Positions 1-7,074 of a stretch of 15,222 nucleotides of DNA are shown here, piece after piece (the stretch's first letter is position 1; each line of letters begins with the position of its first letter). The stretch comes from Rhodocyclaceae bacterium. GTDB lineage: Bacteria; Pseudomonadota; Gammaproteobacteria; Burkholderiales; Rhodocyclaceae. The stretch lies in assembly GCA_016791085.1 (NCBI GenBank), contig JAEUNN010000428.1, forward strand, positions 1 to 15,222. Direction: 5' to 3'. Both the position numbers and the translations under genes were made by a program. Under the pieces are notes generated by a model, which was given only the letters and a program-made list of their open reading frames with translations, was not told the origin of the DNA and did no database searches.

Positions 1-903
1 TTCGTCGGTCACCACCAGGGTGGGATGGAAGGCGTCGCCCTTGCCGCGCGCGCCATAGGGATGCAGGATTTCCAGTTCGCGTGCCGCGGCAAGTTCCGGA
101 TCGACCAGAAATTCCATGGTGGCCGTAATGTGCCGGCGCAGGCGCCGCATCTGGCGCACGCTGTCGCCGCTCACCACGACCACGTGCGCCCCGGATTTGC
201 GCATCCTGCGGTAATAACAGGCCACCAGCTGCACATAGGCCGAACAAAACGGCGAGGACGCACCGCGGTCGAACACCCACACCGTGGGCCGGCCATAGAA
301 GTGCCGGGTATCCACGACATTACCGCGCAAATCGCGCAGCAGCAGGTCGGGCATGGCGCTGCCTATGCGCAGGCGGCTGCTGGGATGATGCGGCAGCGGC
401 GCATACCAGAACACGAACAGCAACAGCCCCGCAAAATTGACCAGCGCAAGCAGTAGCGCGAGCCAGGCCAGGTCTTCCTGGCGCAGCGCGCCGGCCAGCG
501 ACATTGCGACACCGCCGGCGCTCACGGCCAGACCGGCCGGCAAATACGGATGCAGGCGCACCATGGCCGGCAGATACGAAGACAGCACGCAAACCGCAAA
601 CAGCGTGCCGGCCATGCCGGCCCCCGCCAGGGCCATGCCGCTCCAGGCGTAGGTCCAGCCGTTGTGATAGGCATGCACCAGCCAGGCGACCAGCGTGAGC
701 GGCACCACCACGCAGGCATAGGCGCGCACGTAGTACGCCTTCAGACTTTCGGTCTGGCGCAGTCGGGTGGATGGAACAGCGAGGATAGGACTCACCTGCG
801 CCTCTTCCCGCGGGTACACGTCGAATACGGGTTCGTTTGCAGCATCCCGGTTTGCCGAGTCGGCCGGAACGCCCGGCAGCGTGTTTAGTCGTTCAGCCGG
901 CAT
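1..903 (-). CDS. Membrane-anchored redoxin (AhpC/TSA-like) protein, 3' end cut by window edge
   Basis: Reading the minus strand from the ATG at 903 gives 301 codons with no stop before the left edge, so the C-terminus is missing. Residues 1-55 are polar. Four hydrophobic stretches follow at about 60-80, 88-112, 122-140 and 145-169, then a soluble domain from about 180. That domain reads like the thioredoxin fold of the AhpC/TSA family: a DLRG turn at 191-194, the strand PTVWVFDRG at 206-214, then SSPFC at 216-220 and a helix. Relatives usually carry RGxWCPxC here, so the first (peroxidatic) Cys is replaced by Ser217 and only Cys220 remains. Peroxidase activity is therefore doubtful; disulfide, thiol-transfer or non-catalytic roles are possible. 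No clear Shine-Dalgarno precedes the ATG. Other in-frame starts exist upstream (GTG near 978, TTG near 948), but the AT-rich stretch at 917-930 looks like promoter. It lies 124 bp downstream of selD on the same strand. The fold is fairly sure, the function is not. Confidence 0.75.
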   Translation of the reverse strand, partial: MPAERLNTLPGVPADSANRDAANEPVFDVYPREEAQVSPILAVPSTRLRQTESLKAYYVRAYACVVVPLTLVAWLVHAYHNGWTYAWSGMALAGAGMAGTLFAVCVLSSYLPAMVRLHPYLPAGLAVSAGGVAMSLAGALRQEDLAWLALLLALVNFAGLLLFVFWYAPLPHHPSSRLRIGSAMPDLLLRDLRGNVVDTRHFYGRPTVWVFDRGASSPFCSAYVQLVACYYRRMRKSGAHVVVVSGDSVRQMRRLRRHITATMEFLVDPELAAARELEILHPYGARGKGDAFHPTLVVTDE

Positions 904-913
904 CGAAAGGTGA

Positions 914-948
914 CGAAATATTAATATATTCTCGAAATGATAGCGCAA
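914..948 (-). promoter_or_regulatory. Possible sigma70 promoter for the redoxin gene
   Basis: On the minus strand a -35-like TTGCGC (948-943) and a -10-like TATTAA (926-921) are separated by 16 bp, in an AT-rich island (917-930) that stands out from its GC-rich surroundings. An overlapping TATATT at 928-923 is an alternative -10. The start site would fall near 914, leaving only about 10 nt of leader, which would fit the lack of a visible ribosome binding site. The match to consensus is partial. Confidence 0.35.
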
Positions 949-1027
949 TGCACCATGGCGTGCCGTTACGCCGTTCACGCGCGCACCAAATTCGCGCCGG
1001 CACAGCGGAAGCCATGGGCCGGCGCCT

Positions 1028-2077
1028 CTAAGCCAGCACCAGGCCCGCCGGTCCGTCGGCCAGTTCGCCCACCACTGCAGCGCGCTCCATGCCCGCCCGA
1101 TGCATGATTTGTAGCACTTGCGCGCTCGCCTCGGGCGCGCAGGCAACCAATAAACCGCCCGATGTTTGCGGATCCGCAAGCATTTTCCTGTGCCAGTCCG
1201 GCGCGCCCGCCGGCATATCCACGGCGCCGCCATAGGCCGCCCAGTTGCGCCCGGAGGCGCCCGTCGCGATACCGCGCTGCACCAGACCGGCCGCTTCGTC
1301 GATAAGCGGCAGAGCGGAAAAATCGACGCGCGCACAAAGCCCGGACCCGCGGCAAATTTCCAGCAGATGGCCGGCAAAGCCGAAGCCGGTCACGTCGGTC
1401 ATGGCATGCACCGCTTCGAGTTCGGCCAGCGCGATGCCCGGAGTATTGAGCGCGGTGGTCCAGCGCAGCATTTCGGCGTAGCCGCCGGCGCTCAACAGGC
1501 CCTTCTTGAGGCCGGCCGACAATATGCCTATGCCCAGCGGCTTGCCCAGCACGAGCCGGTCCCCGGCGCGCGCGGCGCAATTGCGCTTGACCTTCTGCGG
1601 GTGCACGACACCCAGCGCGACCAGTCCGTATATCGGTTCGAGCACGTCTATCGAATGGCCGCCGGCAATCACGATACCGGCCTCGCCGCACACCGCGGCG
1701 CCGCCGGCCAGGATGCGGCCGATCACGTCCAGCGGCAGTTTGTCGAGCGGCATGCCGACCAGTGCCAGCGCCAGAATCGGCCGTCCGCCCATGGCATACA
1801 CGTCGGATAGCGCATTGGTCGCGGCGATGCGGCCGAAATGCTCGGGATCATCGACGATGGGCGTGAAAAAATCCGTGGTCGCCACCAGCGCCTGATCGGC
1901 GTTCAACTGGTACACCGCGGCGTCGTCGGACGTTTCGGTGCCGACCAGCAGTTGCGCCGGGATGGCCATTTGCGGCGCACAGGCCAGCATTTGCGCCAGC
2001 ACGCCCGGCGAAATTTTGCAGCCGCAGCCGCCGCCATGGCTAAATTCGGTCAATCGTATCGGGGCATTTGCGGACAT
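1028..2077 (-). CDS. selD: Selenide, water dikinase (selenophosphate synthetase)
   Basis: A 349-residue protein, the usual SelD length (about 345-350). It makes selenophosphate from selenide and ATP in the cytoplasm; selenophosphate is the donor for selenocysteine and 2-selenouridine synthesis. The N-terminus has the glycine-rich segment SHGGGCGCKISP, in which Cys18 and Lys21 match the catalytic Cys17 and Lys20 of E. coli SelD. It is therefore a Cys form with no in-frame TGA for selenocysteine. AIR-synthase-type features follow, such as the TTDFFTPIVDDP segment that binds metal and ATP phosphates, and VIAGGHSID in mid-protein. The start chosen is the ATG at 2077, with GGAG six bases upstream; an in-frame ATG 12 codons earlier lacks this support. 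No selA, selB, selU/mnmH or tRNA-Sec is visible here, so its consumers lie elsewhere. The next gene on the same strand is the redoxin-like protein. Identification is firm. Confidence 0.96.
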   Translation of the reverse strand: MSANAPIRLTEFSHGGGCGCKISPGVLAQMLACAPQMAIPAQLLVGTETSDDAAVYQLNADQALVATTDFFTPIVDDPEHFGRIAATNALSDVYAMGGRPILALALVGMPLDKLPLDVIGRILAGGAAVCGEAGIVIAGGHSIDVLEPIYGLVALGVVHPQKVKRNCAARAGDRLVLGKPLGIGILSAGLKKGLLSAGGYAEMLRWTTALNTPGIALAELEAVHAMTDVTGFGFAGHLLEICRGSGLCARVDFSALPLIDEAAGLVQRGIATGASGRNWAAYGGAVDMPAGAPDWHRKMLADPQTSGGLLVACAPEASAQVLQIMHRAGMERAAVVGELADGPAGLVLA

Positions 2078-2507
2078 GAAGAACTCCGGAGACAAAAATC
2101 GGCTTGCCGGCACGGCGGCGCCAGTTTAACGCGCCCGCAGCGCGGCCACCGGGCGCCGCGGGCACGACCCGGCCGCGACATGGGCATGCGCCGGCCGCAA
2201 ATCCGCCCGCCAGGGGCGCAGACCTTGCCGGCAACGGAGGGCCGGCAGCGGCGCGCGGCGCCGTCCCGGCCCCCGGCGCCATGTATGCCCCGCCCGGCCA
2301 AATGCACGTAGCACGGCAAAAAACCCCTTGCAAATCAAGCCGGCCTCGGCCGTGCGCCGCGAGCGCGCAGCGCCGCCCGCCCGATTTCAGGATAATGTAT
2401 CGCCACCTGCACGCCCCCGCCCCGTTACGGACGCGCGCGGGCGACGAAGCATGCGGCCCAGCCTGTGCGCAAGCAGGCGCGAACGACACAAAACAGAAGG
2501 AACCCCG
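2078..2507. other. Divergent intergenic region between selD and the GGCT-like gene
   Basis: About 430 bp without a convincing gene. Open frames across it give low-complexity Pro/Ala/Arg-rich peptides typical of GC-rich non-coding DNA. It must hold both divergent promoters. The best plus-strand -10 candidate is GATAAT at 2391-2396 (five of six consensus bases), but no good -35 sits 16-18 bp upstream, and it would give a leader of about 105 nt. No convincing minus-strand promoter for selD was found. I looked for a tRNA-Sec or other tRNA fold and saw none. Confidence 0.5.
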
Positions 2508-3062
2508 ATGAAACTTCAGCCCGTGCATTTTCCGTATTTCTTCTACGGCACCCTCATGAACGGCGGCAAATATTACGACCGCATCAAGCCCTTTCAGTCC
2601 AAGATCGAATGCGCGTTCGTGCATGGCCGGCTGTATTACAACGAATATCTGGACGAGAACGGCAACGCCTCGGTCACTGCCGCGCTGGAGCCGGTGGGCG
2701 CGCAGCGCATACGCGGCCACATCTTTCACGCCCTGCCCGAGCGCGCGCTGGAGCTGCAGCACCACCTCGACGAACTGGAATTCAACTTCCACCGGCCCGG
2801 CGTGCCCAGCCATCCGGACGCGGGCGGACGCGACCGCGTGTATCTGCGCAACATCATTTCCTGCTACACGGAATCCGGCGAATCTTTCCTCGCCTGGTGC
2901 TATCTGTACTATTCGGCCGAACACCCGCTGGAAGTGCTCATAGACGAAAACGAGCACATCGAAACCCTGGTCGAATTCAAGCCGATTACCCATCCGGAAT
3001 TTCTGCAGCTGCGCGCGCTGCGCGCACGTGCCCGCGCCGCCGCCGTGCCGGCCGCGCAATAG
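2508..3062 (+). CDS. Gamma-glutamylcyclotransferase-like (AIG2/GGCT fold) protein
   Basis: A 184-residue cytoplasmic protein. Near the N-terminus FFYGTLMNGG (11-20) holds the YGTL signature of the gamma-glutamylcyclotransferase fold. It continues with a GRLYY strand (40-44), a G-HIFHAL segment (70-76), and LDELEFNFHRP (87-97), whose Glu91 lines up with the acidic catalytic residue of the family (LDxxEG..Y.R). Family members release 5-oxoproline from gamma-glutamyl compounds or cleave other gamma-glutamyl amines; the substrate cannot be read from sequence. The ATG at 2508 is chosen because AGAAGGAA lies seven bases upstream; the frame is open further upstream but without a start that has a ribosome site. 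The C-terminus (about 168-184) is Ala/Arg-rich and probably disordered. nnrS follows 161 bp later on the same strand but has its own promoter signals, so this gene may be transcribed separately. Confidence 0.8.
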   Translation: MKLQPVHFPYFFYGTLMNGGKYYDRIKPFQSKIECAFVHGRLYYNEYLDENGNASVTAALEPVGAQRIRGHIFHALPERALELQHHLDELEFNFHRPGVPSHPDAGGRDRVYLRNIISCYTESGESFLAWCYLYYSAEHPLEVLIDENEHIETLVEFKPITHPEFLQLRALRARARAAAVPAAQ

Positions 3063-3152
3063 GGCAAACGCGGGCGCCGCGCGGCACGGCCGGGCGGCGT
3101 GCCGCGCCCCACCTCCATCTGCCCGCGCAAGCCGCCCGGCCCGCGCCGCGGC

Positions 3153-3166
3153 TTGAGTGCGGTCAA
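3153..3166 (+). promoter_or_regulatory. FNR/DNR/NnrR-type operator upstream of nnrS
   Basis: The 14-mer TTGAGTGCGGTCAA has perfect TTGA and TCAA arms separated by six bases, the core shared by FNR, ANR, DNR and NnrR binding sites. Its centre is 3159.5, which is 64.5 bp before the nnrS ATG. In other denitrifying proteobacteria nnrS is a known target of such NO- or oxygen-responsive regulators, so position and gene agree. I noticed no other perfect copy when scanning the window's intergenic regions by eye. Confidence 0.75.
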
Positions 3167-3188
3167 GGCCGCGGCGCGGCGTTTCGCC

Positions 3189-3201
3189 CAGACTGGCGCG
3201 A
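3189..3201 (+). promoter_or_regulatory. -10 element and start site of a class II activated nnrS promoter
   Basis: CAGACT at 3189-3194 matches TATAAT at positions 2, 4 and 6. The start would be the A at 3201, placing the upstream TTGA-N6-TCAA box at exactly -41.5, the standard class II position where the activator replaces a -35 element. A weak -10 is expected for an activator-dependent promoter. The 5' leader would be 23 nt. The element itself is weak and the spacing is the main support. Confidence 0.45.
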
Positions 3202-3223
3202 AATTTTGCTTGCCACCCTTGCC

Positions 3224-4468
3224 ATGCTTAGCACCGCCCCGACCATGCCCGATGCACCCGCCACACGCTGGCAGATTTTTTCCGCTGCACCGCACCGCCT
3301 GATGTTCTGTGCCGGCACGCTGCAAATTCTGGCGGCGCTGGCCTGGTGGCTGGCCCAGCTTGGTGCGCGCGCATACGCCGCGCCCCTGGCCTGGAGCGCC
3401 GCGCCGGCCTGGATACACGCCACGCTCATGGTGTACGGCGTGTTCGTGTTTTTCGTGTTCGGCTTTCTGATGACCGCCCTGCCCAAGTGGATAGGCGCCA
3501 AACCGGTCGCGCGCGCCGACTACCTGCCGGCCTGGGCCATGCTGTGCAGCGGCTGGGCGCTATTTCACCTGGGCATAGCCAGCGCGCCGCAACTGCTCAC
3601 GACCGGTCTGGCCGTCGCCACGGCGGGTATTTTGACGGGCTGGCTGGTGCTGCGGCGCAGCCTCGCAAGCCGCCCGTCCAGGCGCATCGGCCACCCCGAT
3701 CTGGTGTTATGGACCTTGCCGGCCGCGGCGTTCGGCATGCTGCTCATGGCGGTCGGACTGGCCACCACGTCGGCGGATTTCGTGGAAGCGGCACTGGAAG
3801 TCGGCCTCTGGGCCTACCTGTTGCCGGCATTCGCGATCGTGGCGCACCGCATGTTGCCGGCCTTCACCTCGATGGCCCTGAATTGCCCCATGCCGGCCGC
3901 CCCCATGGGCCTGCTGTACGCCATGCTGGCGGCGGCATTGGCGCACGGGCTGCTGGCGGTCGCGGCCGGCCCAGCGTGGACCTGGCCCGCGGACGTGCTG
4001 CTGGGCGCCGCCAGCCTCAAACTGCTGCTGGGCTGGAAACCGCGCCATGCGCGCAGCGTGCCGCTGTTGTGGTCGCACTATCTGGCGTTTGGCTGGCTGC
4101 CGCTGGCGGCCGCCATGCTCGCGCTGCAAAGTGGCGCCGCAATGGCCGGGCTTGCCGTGCCGGGCGGGCACGCCGCGCTGCACGCACTGGGACTGGGCTT
4201 TTTCGCCAGCCTCCTGGCCGGCATGATGACGCGCGTCACGCGCGGCCATTCCGGCCGCTCGGTGTATGACGACCGCCACGCCTGGCCGCTGTTCCTGCTG
4301 CTGCAATTGGCCACCGTGCTGCGCGTGGCGGCGGAATTTCTGCCCGGCCCGGCCATGAACTGGACCAGCGTGGCCGCCGCAGCGGTCGCGCTGCTGGCCT
4401 ACGCGATCTGGGCCGCGCACCACCTGCCCATGTATTTCGCGCCGCGCGCGGACGGCCAGCCCGGCTGA
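3224..4468 (+). CDS. nnrS: NnrS family multi-helix membrane protein (NO stress / denitrification)
   Basis: About 414 residues, mostly hydrophobic, consistent with the roughly 12 membrane helices of NnrS. Recognisable family segments are SAAPHRLMFCAG near residue 20, the run around residue 65 with IHATLMVYGVFVF followed by FGFLMTALPKW, a LLPAFAIVAHRMLPAF segment in mid-protein, and near the C-terminus HALGLGFFASLLAGMMTR followed by VTRGHSGR. NnrS is a haem- and copper-containing inner-membrane protein that protects cells during nitric oxide exposure and is found with denitrification genes; conserved His residues such as His65 are likely metal or haem ligands. No clear Shine-Dalgarno marks the start. 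ATG 3224 is chosen, and ATG 3245 (seven codons on) is nearly as good. An FNR/DNR-type box sits just upstream. No nitrite or NO reductase gene is in the window. It ends 15 bp before the convergent GST gene. Confidence 0.9.
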   Translation: MLSTAPTMPDAPATRWQIFSAAPHRLMFCAGTLQILAALAWWLAQLGARAYAAPLAWSAAPAWIHATLMVYGVFVFFVFGFLMTALPKWIGAKPVARADYLPAWAMLCSGWALFHLGIASAPQLLTTGLAVATAGILTGWLVLRRSLASRPSRRIGHPDLVLWTLPAAAFGMLLMAVGLATTSADFVEAALEVGLWAYLLPAFAIVAHRMLPAFTSMALNCPMPAAPMGLLYAMLAAALAHGLLAVAAGPAWTWPADVLLGAASLKLLLGWKPRHARSVPLLWSHYLAFGWLPLAAAMLALQSGAAMAGLAVPGGHAALHALGLGFFASLLAGMMTRVTRGHSGRSVYDDRHAWPLFLLLQLATVLRVAAEFLPGPAMNWTSVAAAAVALLAYAIWAAHHLPMYFAPRADGQPG

Positions 4469-4477
4469 GCCGCGCGC
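4444..4477. terminator. GC hairpin at the nnrS/GST convergent junction
   Basis: Eight-base arms GCGCGCGG (4444-4451) and CCGCGCGC (4470-4477) pair perfectly around an 18-nt loop that spans the nnrS stop codon. No T-run follows on either strand, so it is at most a weak or bidirectional terminator or a 3'-end stabiliser. In DNA this GC-rich such arms can arise by chance. Confidence 0.25.
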
Positions 4478-4483
4478 CGCACC

Positions 4484-5140
4484 TCAAAACTCCATATCCA
4501 GATCTTCGATCTGTTCCGGCTCGCCGCGCGCGGCCTCCAGCCAGGGCGCGAACAGCGGCCAGGCCATGATGGTTTTGACATAGCCCGCGGCGGCACTCGG
4601 CAGGGCCACGTCGTAGGTCGCAAACCGCGTCGCCACCGGCGCGAACATCGCATCGGCCATATTGGGTTTGGCGCCGTACAGGAAAGGGCCGCGGTGGCGC
4701 TGCAGGCATTCGGTCCACATTTCGACGATGCGCTCTATGTCGCCGCGCGCGCCGGCCCACACCTTGTACTGCGGGTAGTGCGCGCGCAAATTCATGGGCA
4801 GCGCGGAGCGCAGATTGGCAAAGCCGGAATGCATTTCGCCGCAAATGGAGCGGCAATGCGCGCGCAACTTCACGTCGGCCGGCAGCAGCCCGGCTTTGGG
4901 ACGGATTTCGTGCAGGTATTCGGCGATGGACAGGGTATCCCACACCGCCACGCCGCCATGTTCGAGCAGCGGCACGCGATAGGACGGCGACAGCAGCAAT
5001 AGTTCGGCGCGCACGTTGGGGTCATCCACGGGCACGGCTACTTCTTCGATATCGAGCCCGGCCAGCCGGCATAGCAGCCAGCCGCGCAAGGACCATGAGG
5101 AATAGTTTTTGCTACTGATCGACAGGGTGGCTTCGGCCAT
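4484..5140 (-). CDS. Glutathione S-transferase family protein
   Basis: A 218-residue cytosolic GST. The N-terminal thioredoxin-like domain (1-80) starts with LSISSKNYSSWSLRGW, where Ser14 or Ser15 is the likely glutathione-activating residue. It continues with the cis-proline VPLL (Val56-Pro57) and the glutathione-binding WDTLSIAEYL (67-76, with Ser71 in the usual position). The rest is the all-helical C-terminal domain, including the N-capping-box-like PNMADAMFAPV segment typical of GSTs. Such proteins conjugate glutathione to electrophiles or reduce peroxides; the substrate is unknown. The ATG at 5140 is chosen because AGGAG lies ten bases upstream and the domain begins directly after it. 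The frame stays open much further upstream, but that part is antisense to phaZ and is not coding. The gene diverges from phaZ across 81 bp. Confidence 0.9.
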   Translation of the reverse strand: MAEATLSISSKNYSSWSLRGWLLCRLAGLDIEEVAVPVDDPNVRAELLLLSPSYRVPLLEHGGVAVWDTLSIAEYLHEIRPKAGLLPADVKLRAHCRSICGEMHSGFANLRSALPMNLRAHYPQYKVWAGARGDIERIVEMWTECLQRHRGPFLYGAKPNMADAMFAPVATRFATYDVALPSAAAGYVKTIMAWPLFAPWLEAARGEPEQIEDLDMEF

Positions 5141-5168
5141 TTCCAGAATTCTCCTCGTGTTGCCGCGT

Positions 5169-5186
5169 CCGGCATGAATGTGCCGG
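5169..5186. promoter_or_regulatory. Perfect inverted repeat between divergent GST and phaZ
   Basis: Arms CCGGCA (5169-5174) and TGCCGG (5181-5186) are perfect complements separated by six bases (tgaatg). The repeat sits centrally in the 81-bp region between the GST start (5140) and the phaZ start (5222), where a dimeric regulator could control both genes. Short GC-rich repeats are common by chance in this genome, so this is a candidate operator only. Confidence 0.35.
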
Positions 5187-5221
5187 CAGGAACATGCAAT
5201 TTTTGAGCCAGAGGTCCGAGC

Positions 5222-6448
5222 ATGCTTTATCTGACTTACGAGGCACACAACAATCTCGCCGAACCGGTGCGATCTTTGGCCGCACATGGCGTGGCGCTGT
5301 TGAAACGTCTGCGTCCTGCCGACTCCGCCAAGGGCTGGATGGACAACCTGTACGCCGCGCTGGATTTGCTCGCGCGCACGCGCATCACGCACGCCCGCCC
5401 GCCGTACAACATTCCGGAAATCCGCATCGGCGAGCGCACTGTTCCAGTGCACGAACAGACGGTTTGCACCATGCCTTTCGGTACGCTGCTGCGCTTCGCC
5501 AAACAGGGCGCGCAGCCGCAGCCGCGGGTGCTGGTGGTGGCGCCGCTGTCGGGGCATTTCGCGACCCTGCTGCGCGATACGGTGGCCACCCTGCTGATCG
5601 ACCACGACGTGTACATCACCGACTGGCACAACGCGCGCGACGTGGCCAAACATGAAGGCCGCTTCGGTTTCGACGAATACGTGGACCACGTGATCGGCTT
5701 TCTGCAGGCCATGGGACCCGGCGCGCACGTGGTCGCGGTATGCCAGTCCTGCGTGCAAACCCTGGTCGCCGCGGCGGTGCTGGCGGAACAGCATAGCCAG
5801 TTCCAGCCGCTCAGCATGACGCTCATGGCGGGCCCCGTGGATACGCGCGTGAATCCCACCAAGGTGAATGAACTGGCGACGTCCAAGCCCATCAAGTGGT
5901 TCGAACAGAACCTCATCGCCACCGTGCCGCGCAACTATCCGGGCAAGTGGCGCCGCGTCTATCCGGGCTTCGTGCAGCTTACCGCCTTCATGAGCATGAA
6001 TATCGAGCGGCACATCAAGGCGCACGAGGACATTTACGTGGCGGTCGCCAACGGCGACCTGGAAAAAGCCCGCGCGCTGCAGGATTTTTACGAGGAGTAT
6101 TTCGCCGTGCTGGACCTGTCGGCGGACTTTTACCTCGAAACCGTGCGCTATGTGTTCCAGGAACACCGGCTGCCGCTGGGCACGCTGGAATACCGCGGAC
6201 GCCGCGTCAATCTGGGCGCCATACGGCGCACCGCGCTGCTCACCGTGGAAGGCGAGCGCGACGACATTTGCTCGCTGGGCCAGACCGTCGCCGCGCACGA
6301 CCTATGCACGGGTTTACGGCCGTATTTGCGCCATCACCACATGCAGCCCGGCGTCGGCCACTATGGCGTGTTCGCCGGCAAGCGCTGGCGCACGCAAATT
6401 TACCCGGTGGTGCGCAATCTGATTCTTTCCAACGAATCGGGCGTATAG
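5222..6448 (+). CDS. phaZ: Intracellular polyhydroxyalkanoate (PHB) depolymerase
   Basis: A 408-residue protein of the intracellular PhaZ1/PhaZa1 type, close to the usual length of about 410-420. It has no signal peptide. These enzymes attack native PHB granules in the cytoplasm and release 3-hydroxybutyrate units. The alpha/beta-hydrolase landmarks are VLVVAPLSGHFATLLRDT (103-120), the strand end YITDWHNARD (131-140), the nucleophile elbow VCQSCVQT (173-180) with Cys174 as the expected nucleophile, VEGERDDIC with Asp347/Asp348, and PGVGHYGVF with His380. This matches the Cys-Asp-His triad described for the Ralstonia eutropha enzyme. Cys177, three residues after the nucleophile, is notable because it makes a CxxC. 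The ATG at 5222 follows an AGAGG site at a suitable distance. The gene implies PHB storage, but no synthase or phasin is in the window. Confidence 0.93.
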   Translation: MLYLTYEAHNNLAEPVRSLAAHGVALLKRLRPADSAKGWMDNLYAALDLLARTRITHARPPYNIPEIRIGERTVPVHEQTVCTMPFGTLLRFAKQGAQPQPRVLVVAPLSGHFATLLRDTVATLLIDHDVYITDWHNARDVAKHEGRFGFDEYVDHVIGFLQAMGPGAHVVAVCQSCVQTLVAAAVLAEQHSQFQPLSMTLMAGPVDTRVNPTKVNELATSKPIKWFEQNLIATVPRNYPGKWRRVYPGFVQLTAFMSMNIERHIKAHEDIYVAVANGDLEKARALQDFYEEYFAVLDLSADFYLETVRYVFQEHRLPLGTLEYRGRRVNLGAIRRTALLTVEGERDDICSLGQTVAAHDLCTGLRPYLRHHHMQPGVGHYGVFAGKRWRTQIYPVVRNLILSNESGV

Positions 6449-6464
6449 GACCAGGTGCGCGCGT

Positions 6465-6488
6465 GGCCGGCGGCTCGCGCGGCCGGCC
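6465..6488. terminator. Hairpin between convergent phaZ and cupin genes
   Basis: Arms GGCCGGC (6465-6471) and GCCGGCC (6482-6488) pair perfectly around a 10-nt loop, in the 58-bp gap between two convergent stop codons. That is a natural place for a bidirectional terminator, but no T-run follows on either strand. A 12-bp palindrome GCGGCCGGCCGC overlaps the right arm, so other folds are possible. Confidence 0.3.
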
Positions 6489-6506
6489 GCCTGGCCCGGC
6501 CGTGCG

Positions 6507-6965
6507 TCACTGCCCGACCCGGGTGGGGCCGCCGCCTTCGAATTCCGGCAGCGCCACGCCGGTTTTGCGTCCTTCGGCCGCGGCATAGACCAGCAGCAGG
6601 CGCGCCGGCCGCTCGCCCAGGGCGCGCGCGTCGTGCAATTCATGCGCCGGCACGGCCAGCGCGGCGCCGGCTTGCAGCCTGAGCACCTGTCCGCCGCGGC
6701 GGCGGATTTCCAGCGCACCTTCCTGCAGGTACAGCACGGCCGGCACACCGGCTTCGTGCCAGCCGGTATGCGCGCCCGGCGCCAGTTCCACGATTTCCGC
6801 GCGCAATGCCGCCGGCCCGGACGGGTAGCTCATGGGCTGGCCGTCCCAGGCCGTGGTGGAATCGAGCAGCACGGTGGTTTTGCTGCCGGGCAGCGGTTCC
6901 AGCGCCGTTGCGGCGCCGCTCGCGAGCGCCAGACTGCAAAGTGCAATGTTCAGTGTGTTGTTCAT
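6507..6965 (-). CDS. Secreted cupin-domain protein
   Basis: A 152-residue protein with a clear signal peptide: short polar start, hydrophobic core about 6-18, then ATA before Leu22, a type I cleavage site. The mature part is a single small beta-barrel. The first cupin motif is GAHTGWHEAGVPAVLYLQEG (64-83), with His66 and His70 as likely metal ligands. The second is VPAHELHDA (105-113), with His108 and His111. It probably acts in the periplasm, either as a metal-binding enzyme or a binding protein; the substrate is unknown. The ATG at 6965 is chosen because the signal peptide begins exactly there, although its ribosome site is weak; the open frame further upstream is antisense-like and lacks homology features. 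It lies 109 bp after the MoaD-like gene on the same strand, so co-transcription is possible but not shown. Confidence 0.8.
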   Translation of the reverse strand: MNNTLNIALCSLALASGAATALEPLPGSKTTVLLDSTTAWDGQPMSYPSGPAALRAEIVELAPGAHTGWHEAGVPAVLYLQEGALEIRRRGGQVLRLQAGAALAVPAHELHDARALGERPARLLLVYAAAEGRKTGVALPEFEGGGPTRVGQ

Positions 6966-7074
6966 GCCCAGGTGTCCAGGGTGGCGGTGGCGAGGGCGCC
7001 GGCACGGCAAAGCCGGCCGGCCGGCAGCGGCTTGACCGCCGCGCGCACGCTTGCCGGCCGCCAGCCGCGCCGCT

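Noticed and set aside
2329..2340. TTGCAAATCAAG as a second FNR-like site
   Set aside because: Only the TCAA half fits; no TTGA at the required six-base spacing.
2040..3059. A 339-codon minus-strand frame over the selD start, the intergenic region and the GGCT gene
   Set aside because: It overlaps two supported genes and has no coherent domain or ribosome site.
2465..3223. Long N-terminal extension of the nnrS frame through the GGCT-like gene
   Set aside because: Arg-rich shadow of the GGCT gene in another frame; NnrS membrane segments begin only after 3245.
5141..6298. Long N-terminal extension of the GST frame across phaZ
   Set aside because: Antisense to phaZ and without recognisable domains; the GST fold starts exactly at ATG 5140 with its own ribosome site.
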